A stretch of 64,000 bases of DNA from JAQVIJ01 sp041287365 (GTDB lineage Bacteria; Desulfobacterota; Dissulfuribacteria; Dissulfuribacterales; DYLC01): positions 1 through 64,000 of the forward strand of contig JBEULL010000015.1 of NCBI GenBank assembly GCA_041287365.1. The letters are read 5' to 3'. Shown here one piece after another: positions 58,408 through 64,000 of the stretch. The first letter of the stretch is position 1. The number at the start of each line of letters is the position of its first letter. Both the position numbers and the translations under genes were made by a program. The notes below the pieces were generated by a model. It had not been told where the DNA came from. It was given only the letters and a program-made list of their open reading frames with translations, and ran no database searches.

Positions 58408-59673
58408 GTGTTACATCTGAAGAATACCGACATAGATGTATATAACGCCATTCGGGCAGAGTTGGAACGGCAGACCACGCAGTTGGAGATGATAGCCTCA
58501 GAGAATTTTGCAAGCGAGGCGGTCATGGAGGCCGAGGGCAGCGTATTTATGAACAAATATGCCGAGGGCTATCCCTGCAAGCGTTATTACGGTGGTTGTG
58601 AATATATGGATACCGTGGAACAGCTGGCTATCGACCGCCTGAATGTGCTCTTCGGTTCGGAGTATGCCAATGTGCAGCCTCATTCCGGCAGCCAGGCCAA
58701 TATGGCGGTTTATTTTTCGGTTTTGCAGCCTGGTGAAACCATATTGTCCATGAATCTGGCTCATGGCGGCCATCTTTCTCATGGTGCAAGAGTAAATTTT
58801 TCAGGCAGATTTTATAACATCGTTCATTACGGTGTAAGCAGAGACACCGAGACCATAGACTTCGACGAGGTGCGCAGGCTTGCCCATGAGCATCGGCCGC
58901 GCATGATAGTCGTTGGAGCGAGCGCCTATCCGCGCACCATAGATTTCGTTTCATTCCGTATGATAGCGGACGAAGTCAATGCCTACATGACAGCCGATAT
59001 CGCCCACATAGCTGGCCTGGTGGCGGCAGGTATTCATCCTTCACCTGTGCCTTTTGCGGATTTTGTCACATCCACTACTCACAAAACCATGCGCGGGCCA
59101 AGGGGTGGGTTCATTTTATCCAGACAGAAATATGCCCAACTCATCAACAGTCAGGTTTTTCCCGGCATACAGGGTGGGCCTCTCATGCATGTGATAGCGG
59201 CCAAGGCGGTTGCCTTCAAAGAGGCCATGGCCGATGAGTTCAAGTTTTATCAGCAACGGATTGTAGCTAATGCCGGCGTATTGGCTCAGACACTTCAGGA
59301 TGCAGGATTCCGTCTGGTTTCCGGAGGCACCGACAACCACCTCGTGCTTGTGGACCTCTCGGCCAAGGGCATTACAGGTGCAGAGGCGGAGAGGATTCTG
59401 GAGCTGGCTGGCATTACTGTGAACAAAAACGCCATTCCATTCGATAGCCAGCCACCGCGAGTCACCAGCGGCATACGCATAGGCACACCTGCCCTCACGA
59501 CGCGCGGGCTTGGAGAGGCAGAGATGCGTGAGATTGGAGGTTATATCGTTGATGTGCTGAACAGCAAGGGAAATGAGGCTGTTGTGAGAAAGGTCAGGCA
59601 CAATGTGAAAGGCCTGTGTGAGCGATTTCCTTTGTACTCTGATTATGCGGCTCTTTTTGCCAGCCTGGAGTGA
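58408..59673 (+). CDS. glyA: Serine hydroxymethyltransferase
   Basis: A 421-residue PLP enzyme making glycine and methylene-tetrahydrofolate from serine. QLEMIASENFASEAVMEAEGS, NKYAEGYPCKRYYGGCEYMD, QPHSGSQANMAVYF, DIAHIAGLVAAG, and the PLP lysine in TSTTHKTMRGPRGGFI are in order. The start is GTG 58408 with AAAGGAGG six bases upstream. The dCMP deaminase gene starts directly after its stop. Confidence 0.97.
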   Translation: MLHLKNTDIDVYNAIRAELERQTTQLEMIASENFASEAVMEAEGSVFMNKYAEGYPCKRYYGGCEYMDTVEQLAIDRLNVLFGSEYANVQPHSGSQANMAVYFSVLQPGETILSMNLAHGGHLSHGARVNFSGRFYNIVHYGVSRDTETIDFDEVRRLAHEHRPRMIVVGASAYPRTIDFVSFRMIADEVNAYMTADIAHIAGLVAAGIHPSPVPFADFVTSTTHKTMRGPRGGFILSRQKYAQLINSQVFPGIQGGPLMHVIAAKAVAFKEAMADEFKFYQQRIVANAGVLAQTLQDAGFRLVSGGTDNHLVLVDLSAKGITGAEAERILELAGITVNKNAIPFDSQPPRVTSGIRIGTPALTTRGLGEAEMREIGGYIVDVLNSKGNEAVVRKVRHNVKGLCERFPLYSDYAALFASLE

Positions 59674-60195
59674 ATGAAAATCCAGTTGTCATCCCATGCT
59701 TCATGCACATCCAGGCCTTCGTGGGATGATTATTTCATGGCCATCGCCCATTTGGTTTCGACGCGTTCAACCTGCCTGAGAAGACGAGTCGGGGCGGTGC
59801 TGGTAAAGGATAACCGCATTCTCTGTACCGGTTACAATGGAGCGCCTTCCGGACTGCGTCATTGTCTGGAGATAGGATGCCTGAGGGATCAGCTTGGAAT
59901 ACCATCGGGTGAACGGCATGAACTGTGTCGCGGCTTGCATGCTGAGCAAAATATACTGGTTCAGGCGGCCAGACATGGTGTGGTGGTCGCTGATTCCACT
60001 CTTTATTGCACCACATTTCCATGCGTAATCTGCGCCAAACTCCTGATAAATGCAGGCGTAACGGCCATTTTTTATGTTCAGGGATATCCTGACAACCTCA
60101 CTCGGGATATGCTGGAAGAGGCTGGTATTTCTTTGATTCAGCAGGATTTTTCAGGTTTTGGTGAGATATTGCAGGATTTTCCCAAGTGTGGTTGA
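59674..60195 (+). CDS. dCMP deaminase / ComE operon protein 2-like
   Basis: A 173-residue zinc deaminase. SWDDYFMAIAHLVSTRSTCLRRRVGAVLVKDNRILCTGYNGAP is the family opening; the zinc motif is CRGLHAEQNILVQA (HAE) with TTFPCVICAKLLINAG (PCxxC). Substrate dCMP to dUMP is inferred from the subgroup, and the neighbour glyA supplies the methylene-folate needed for dTMP. It starts at ATG 59674, immediately after the glyA stop, so translation is coupled. Confidence 0.9.
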   Translation: MKIQLSSHASCTSRPSWDDYFMAIAHLVSTRSTCLRRRVGAVLVKDNRILCTGYNGAPSGLRHCLEIGCLRDQLGIPSGERHELCRGLHAEQNILVQAARHGVVVADSTLYCTTFPCVICAKLLINAGVTAIFYVQGYPDNLTRDMLEEAGISLIQQDFSGFGEILQDFPKCG

Positions 60196-60246
60196 AAATA
60201 TCAATCCACGATCAATCCATATTGTTCCCTGATATTTTGTCATTTT

Positions 60247-60714
60247 ATGAAATGCCCCTATTGTAATACCCCCGACAGCAAGGTTATAGATTCTCGCACG
60301 GTTAGGGAAGGCAAGGCCATAAGGCGAAGGCGGGAGTGCGTCGTGTGCGCCAGGCGGTTTACTTCCTATGAGGTGGTGGAGGAGTTTCAGCCCATTGTAG
60401 TCAAAAAGGATGGTAGAAGAGAGCTGTTCCAGCGTTCCAAGGTCATAGACGGCATTCTGCGGGCATGTGAAAAAAGACCTATCACCATGGAGCAGATAGA
60501 CAACTTCGTGCTGGAGTTGGAACGGGAGATACAGGACAAGGGGGAACGGGAAATCCCAAGTAGTTATATCGGCGAAAAGGTCATGGCCCAGTTGAAGCTC
60601 TGGGACGATGTTGCCTACGTGAGATTTGCGTCAGTTTATAAACAGTTCGGAGATGTGCAGGAGTTTATGGATCAGCTTCTGGAGCTTTTGAAGGAAGGCA
60701 GGAAAAAGGGGTGA
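60247..60714 (+). CDS. nrdR: Transcriptional repressor NrdR
   Basis: A 155-residue repressor of ribonucleotide reductase genes. The zinc ribbon is MKCPYCNTPDSKVIDSR with CVVCARRF, and the ATP-cone domain spans IVVKKDGRRELFQRSKVIDGILRACEKRP. Placement between a deoxynucleotide deaminase and the riboflavin genes is common. I see no clear NrdR box in the window, so its targets lie elsewhere. The stop overlaps the ribD start. Confidence 0.96.
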   Translation: MKCPYCNTPDSKVIDSRTVREGKAIRRRRECVVCARRFTSYEVVEEFQPIVVKKDGRRELFQRSKVIDGILRACEKRPITMEQIDNFVLELEREIQDKGEREIPSSYIGEKVMAQLKLWDDVAYVRFASVYKQFGDVQEFMDQLLELLKEGRKKG

Positions 60715-61982
60715 GTGGTTATAGTTTTTTGCACAAAGACCAAATTCAGACACCAGCGGCATGGGCTGTGAGGAATTTTCTTTTCGGAGAAGGTATTCAA
60801 GATAGCTCGGACGATTCTATTCTACCTGTCTCGTCAAACAGCGTGGCGCAGGCAGGTGACGAGGAGTTCATGCAACGGGCCCTGAATCTGGCCGCCAAAG
60901 GTATTGGAGCCGTCTCGCCTAACCCGACAGTCGGTGCTGTGATCACAAAGGACGGCCGTATAGTCGGAGAGGGTTATCATGAGTGTTTCGGCGGACCGCA
61001 TGCCGAGATAAACGCCATAAAATCCGCTGAATGCGACCTGTCGAACACTACCATTTACGTGACTCTGGAACCTTGCAATCACTTTGGCAAGACACCGCCC
61101 TGCACTCAGGCCATTCTCGCCTCAGGGATAAAACGGGTGGTTGTGGGCTCAACAGACCCCAATCCAAAGGCCGCCGGAGGCATGGAGTTTCTGCGCAGCC
61201 ATGGAATAACCGTGAAGTCCGGTTGTCTCGAACAGGCCTGCCGCCGCCTCATCGCCCCTTTTTTGAAGCATGTTACCACGGGTTTGCCCTGGGTGATCAG
61301 CAAGGCCGCCATGAGTCTGGACGGGCGTATAGCCACTCGTACAGGAGAGTCCAAATGGATCACGAGTGAGAAATCCAGGGCCTACGGTCATGCGGTGAGG
61401 GCCGTAGTGGACGGCATAGTGGTGGGTATAGGCACTGTTCTGGCAGATGACCCTGAATTGACCTGTCGGGTTGCTCCTCATAAAAATTCGAGGCAACCCG
61501 TTCGTTTTGTATTGGACAGCACATTGAGATTACCCCTTGATTCTCGATTGTGTTCCACCGCAAAATCAGTTCGTACCATAGTAGCGGCTGGTGAAACGGC
61601 TTCATTCATAAAAAAAGCCGAATTGGAGGACAAGGGTGTGGAGGTATGGCTCTTGCCCTTGGACAAGGATGGTCGTAAAGTATCGTTGTCGGCATTTTTG
61701 GAGATGACCGGTGGGTTGGGCATTCAGAGCCTTCTGATCGAAGGTGGATCAGGGCTCAATGGTGCCTTTTGGGATGGAGGGCTGGTGGACGAGATGTTAT
61801 GGTTTTATGCGCCTATGGTGATAGGAGGCCAAGAGGCAAGGACTGCCATAGACGGCAGGGGGGTGGAGCATTTGCAGCAGGCTGTGAGATTGAAGGACTT
61901 CTGTGTTCACATGGTTTCCGGCGACATATTGCTGCATGGTCTGGTTACCGAGGCGAACAGTTTTTTTGCAAAAGGGGTGTGA
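60711..61982 (+). CDS. ribD: Bifunctional riboflavin deaminase/reductase RibD
   Basis: Carries out the second and third steps of riboflavin synthesis from GTP. The deaminase part has NPTVGAVITKDGRIVGEGYHECFGGPHAEINA and TLEPCNHFGKTPPC (zinc ligands); the reductase part has KAAMSLDGRIATRTGESKWITSEKSR, VDGIVVGIGTVLADDPELTCR and LIEGGSGLNGAF. The GTG at 60711 overlaps the nrdR stop and gives a 45-residue extension without homology; GTG 60842 or ATG 60870 would give a standard-length start, so the true start is uncertain. Confidence 0.93.
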   Translation: MSGYSFLHKDQIQTPAAWAVRNFLFGEGIQDSSDDSILPVSSNSVAQAGDEEFMQRALNLAAKGIGAVSPNPTVGAVITKDGRIVGEGYHECFGGPHAEINAIKSAECDLSNTTIYVTLEPCNHFGKTPPCTQAILASGIKRVVVGSTDPNPKAAGGMEFLRSHGITVKSGCLEQACRRLIAPFLKHVTTGLPWVISKAAMSLDGRIATRTGESKWITSEKSRAYGHAVRAVVDGIVVGIGTVLADDPELTCRVAPHKNSRQPVRFVLDSTLRLPLDSRLCSTAKSVRTIVAAGETASFIKKAELEDKGVEVWLLPLDKDGRKVSLSAFLEMTGGLGIQSLLIEGGSGLNGAFWDGGLVDEMLWFYAPMVIGGQEARTAIDGRGVEHLQQAVRLKDFCVHMVSGDILLHGLVTEANSFFAKGV

Positions 61983-61986
61983 GATC

Positions 61987-62664
61987 ATGTTTACCGGCAT
62001 TGTAGAGGGTATGGGTGTCATAAAAAACATCTCTTCCACTCCTCAAGGGCTTTTGCTGGGCTGTGTGCCTGATTTCGCACTGATGGACGGCAGGATAGGC
62101 GAAAGTATAGCGGTAAACGGGGTCTGCCTCACCGCAGTCACGGTCTCCGAGCGTTTTTTTTCTGCCGATGTCTCTTTTGAAACCTTGCATAGAACTAATT
62201 TGGGCGCGTTGAAGCCTGGCAGCCGTGTAAATCTCGAGCGTGCAATGCGACCAACGGACCGTTTGGGCGGCCATATAGTGACAGGTCATATAGATTGTGT
62301 GGGTGAGATAGCGGAAGTGGGCATGAAAGGCCGTTTTTTGGTCATAACTGTAGCCCTTCCTGAAAAATATGCGGATAAATACGATCGTTATTTGGTGGAA
62401 AAGGGCTCCGTTGCTGTGGATGGAGTGAGCTTGACGGTGAACGCCTGTGGAAACGGCCGGTTTTCCCTGTCCATCATACCTCATACGGCCAAGCTGACTA
62501 CCATCGGTTTCAAACAGAATGGCGATTTGGTCAATGTGGAACTGGATATTCTGGCCAAATATGTGGAAAAGATGCTGAACAACCGCTTGCCGCAAACGGC
62601 TCGAAACGAACGTATCGAATCTAATATAGACGCATCGTTGCTGGCGCGTCATGGTTTCATTTAA
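61987..62664 (+). CDS. ribE: Riboflavin synthase alpha chain
   Basis: A 225-residue enzyme that dismutates two lumazines to riboflavin. The first barrel begins MFTGIVEGMGVI with VNGVCLTAV and SFETLHRTNLG; the second barrel repeats the pattern (GGHIVTGHIDCVGEI, VDGVSLTVN, IPHTAKLTTIG). I chose ATG 61987, four bases past the ribD stop, because MFTGIVE is the universal start. Confidence 0.96.
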   Translation: MFTGIVEGMGVIKNISSTPQGLLLGCVPDFALMDGRIGESIAVNGVCLTAVTVSERFFSADVSFETLHRTNLGALKPGSRVNLERAMRPTDRLGGHIVTGHIDCVGEIAEVGMKGRFLVITVALPEKYADKYDRYLVEKGSVAVDGVSLTVNACGNGRFSLSIIPHTAKLTTIGFKQNGDLVNVELDILAKYVEKMLNNRLPQTARNERIESNIDASLLARHGFI

Positions 62665-62678
62665 GAAAAGGAGTGAAA

Positions 62679-63899
62679 ATGGCTAAATCTTCCATAGAAG
62701 AGGTGTTGCAGGATATAAGAGAAGGCAAGATGTTCATTCTGGTGGACGACGAGGATCGCGAGAATGAGGGCGATCTCACCATGGCGGCGGAAAAGGTCAC
62801 ACCCGAGGCCATAAATTTCATGGCGAAGTACGGCAGGGGTCTGATCTGTCTTGCGATGACATCCGAGCAGGTGGAGAGACTTCAGCTTCCAATGATGGCC
62901 TCTCGCAACAAATCCAGGTTCGGAACCGCCTTTACTGTCTCCATCGAGGCGGCTAGAGGGGTCACCACCGGCATCTCGGCCCATGACAGGGCCACCACCA
63001 TACTTGCAGCTATTGCCGACGGCGCCACTCCTGATGATATCGTAACTCCCGGCCACGTATTTCCTTTGAAGGCCAGGGACGGCGGCGTCCTGGTGCGGGC
63101 AGGCCAGACAGAGGGTTCAGTGGATCTGGCAAGGCTTGCGGGTCTGAAGCCTGCCGGCGTTATATGTGAGATAATGAAGGATGACGGAAGTATGGCCCGC
63201 ATGCCTGATCTGGAGGTATTCGCCAGGGAACACGGACTAAAAATCGTAACCATAGCGGATCTCATCGCCTATCGGCTTCAGAAGGAGAGTTTTGTCAAAA
63301 GAGAGGTGGATGTGAGATTGCCGTCTCGATTCGGTGGTGATTGGCGTCTGATTGCCTACAGCAGTCTGATAGACGATTATAATCATTTGGCGTTGGTAAA
63401 GGGTGAATTGCCCATAAAACCGGAAGAAGACGTGTTGGTCCGTGTTCACTCCGAGTGTTTTACAGGTGATGTGCTTGGGTCGCTCCGTTGTGACTGTGGT
63501 CCCCAGCTTCAGACCGCCATGAATCGTATCGCCTGTGAGGGCCGCGGCATTCTGCTCTATATGAGACAGGAGGGCCGCGGTATAGGGCTTATCAACAAGT
63601 TGAAGGCCTATCAGCTTCAGGACCATGGCAGGGATACCGTGGAGGCCAATAAAGAGCTGGGTTTTCAGGCTGATTTGAGGGATTATGGTATCGGAGCGCA
63701 GATATTGCGGGACCTGGGAGTGAGGCGTATGCGCATAATGACCAACAATCCCAAAAAGATCGTTGGGCTTGAGGGTTATGGGCTGAAGGTTACAGAGCGT
63801 GTTCCCATAGAGATTCCACCCCATAAGGAAAATCTGGCCTATCTACGCTGTAAGGCCGAGAAAATGGGGCATCTGTTGTCGGATTTGCCGAATATCTAA
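62679..63899 (+). CDS. ribBA: Bifunctional DHBP synthase / GTP cyclohydrolase II
   Basis: A 406-residue fusion supplying both precursors of riboflavin. Residues about 1-205 are DHBP synthase (LVDDEDRENEGDLTMAAE, SAHDRATTI, PGHVFPLKARDGGVL); about 210-400 are GTP cyclohydrolase II, with the zinc cysteines in HSECFTGDVLGSLRCDCGPQL and RQEGRGIGL. ATG 62679 has AAAAGGAG six bases upstream; a GTG at 62673 is in frame but inside that site. Confidence 0.97.
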   Translation: MAKSSIEEVLQDIREGKMFILVDDEDRENEGDLTMAAEKVTPEAINFMAKYGRGLICLAMTSEQVERLQLPMMASRNKSRFGTAFTVSIEAARGVTTGISAHDRATTILAAIADGATPDDIVTPGHVFPLKARDGGVLVRAGQTEGSVDLARLAGLKPAGVICEIMKDDGSMARMPDLEVFAREHGLKIVTIADLIAYRLQKESFVKREVDVRLPSRFGGDWRLIAYSSLIDDYNHLALVKGELPIKPEEDVLVRVHSECFTGDVLGSLRCDCGPQLQTAMNRIACEGRGILLYMRQEGRGIGLINKLKAYQLQDHGRDTVEANKELGFQADLRDYGIGAQILRDLGVRRMRIMTNNPKKIVGLEGYGLKVTERVPIEIPPHKENLAYLRCKAEKMGHLLSDLPNI

Positions 63900-63924
63900 A
63901 ACAACATAATTAAAAGGAGGGTGT

Positions 63925-64000
63925 ATGCCGAGAATATTTGAGGGTCACTTACAGGCAAAGGGTTTTAAGATTGGCATAGTTGTGGCCCGTTTCAATGAAT
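63925..64000 (+). CDS. ribH: Lumazine synthase, N-terminal part
   Basis: The gene runs off the window. The first 25 codons read MPRIFEGHLQAKGFKIGIVV then ARFNE, where the IxxxxxRFNE segment binds substrate in 6,7-dimethyl-8-ribityllumazine synthase. AGGAGG lies a few bases before ATG 63925, and the gene follows ribBA by 25 bases, completing ribD-ribE-ribBA-ribH. Confidence 0.92.
   Translation, partial: MPRIFEGHLQAKGFKIGIVVARFNE

Noticed and set aside
60196..60246. FMN riboswitch before the riboflavin genes
   Set aside because: The gaps upstream of nrdR and ribD are too short, and no RFN element words are present.
1..64000. CRISPR array, tRNA, rRNA, integrase or attachment site
   Set aside because: No regularly spaced repeats, cloverleaf candidates, rRNA stretches or integrase motifs were found; tandem repeats at 26.8 kb are coding and those at 3.3 kb are REP-type.

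Overview
This window looks like a chromosomal segment of an anaerobic or microaerophilic Gram-negative bacterium of the former Deltaproteobacteria (Desulfobacterota and relatives). The inference rests on several features: the split ATP synthase layout with a short b' and a signal-bearing b subunit and no a/c genes, the zapA-6S RNA-rny block, a compact Rieske/cytochrome b unit, a Wzm/Wzt glycan export locus, and dispersed short inverted repeats that I associate with this group. Genus-level placement cannot be made from sequence reading alone.

Left edge, about 1-5.27 kb, is an accessory, partly decayed region. It holds the end of an AAA-ATPase/PD-(D/E)XK protein, a coiled-coil PD-(D/E)XK protein, an AT-rich EAL phosphodiesterase, and a GC-rich block with a REP-associated (RAYT) transposase that carries REP palindromes inside its own reading frame. 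It also holds a truncated RhuM gene, an antisense DUF3800 remnant and a hairpin-rich stretch with no recognised gene. From 5.28 kb the sequence becomes ordinary core genome: queE, then the F1Fo ATP synthase operon b'-b-delta-alpha-gamma-beta-epsilon closed by a clear terminator, a GlmU-like pyrophosphorylase, zapB-like/zapA, a 6S RNA, rny, tyrS, and a convergent beta-CASP RNase.

18.8-22.3 kb carries a DUF485/ActP acetate symporter pair, an isochorismatase-fold hydrolase and an HDOD protein. The minus-strand block 35.1->22.3 kb reads wzm-wzt-radical SAM-methyltransferase-acyltransferase-GNAT-(PIG-L/GT2/RgpF fusion)-GT4-GT8-like-miaA-pgsA. It is best read as an ABC-exported surface glycan or glycolipid locus joined to two housekeeping genes. 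35.3-36.8 kb is DUF2905-Rieske-cytochrome b, and opposite it runs pilT-pilU-like-zinc-ribbon/pseudo-receiver.

39.9-44.7 kb is ftsE-ftsX-EnvC-like-ctpA-queF, a cell division and peptidoglycan-hydrolysis control unit followed by a second queuosine gene. Acs follows, with its own promoter, operator-like palindrome and terminator, and would activate acetate imported by ActP. Then come a soluble histidine kinase and an M23 peptidase. 49.5-57.8 kb is yceD-rpmF-plsX-fabH-(acyl-CoA dehydrogenase-etfB-etfA)-fabG-acpP-fabF, a fatty acid operon in which an ACAD/ETF trio sits where fabD often lies. The window ends with rpiB-glyA-dCMP deaminase-nrdR-ribD-ribE-ribBA-ribH, covering ribose phosphate, one-carbon, nucleotide and riboflavin metabolism.

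The most unusual items are the RAYT with internal REP array, an unexplained multi-hairpin stretch at 4679-4786, the ACAD/ETF insertion in the fatty acid operon, the radical-SAM/acyltransferase/PIG-L export locus, and a short repeat family that occupies the gap from the fabF stop codon almost to the rpiB start and has a related end just before queE. No CRISPR array, tRNA, rRNA or recognised riboswitch was found.
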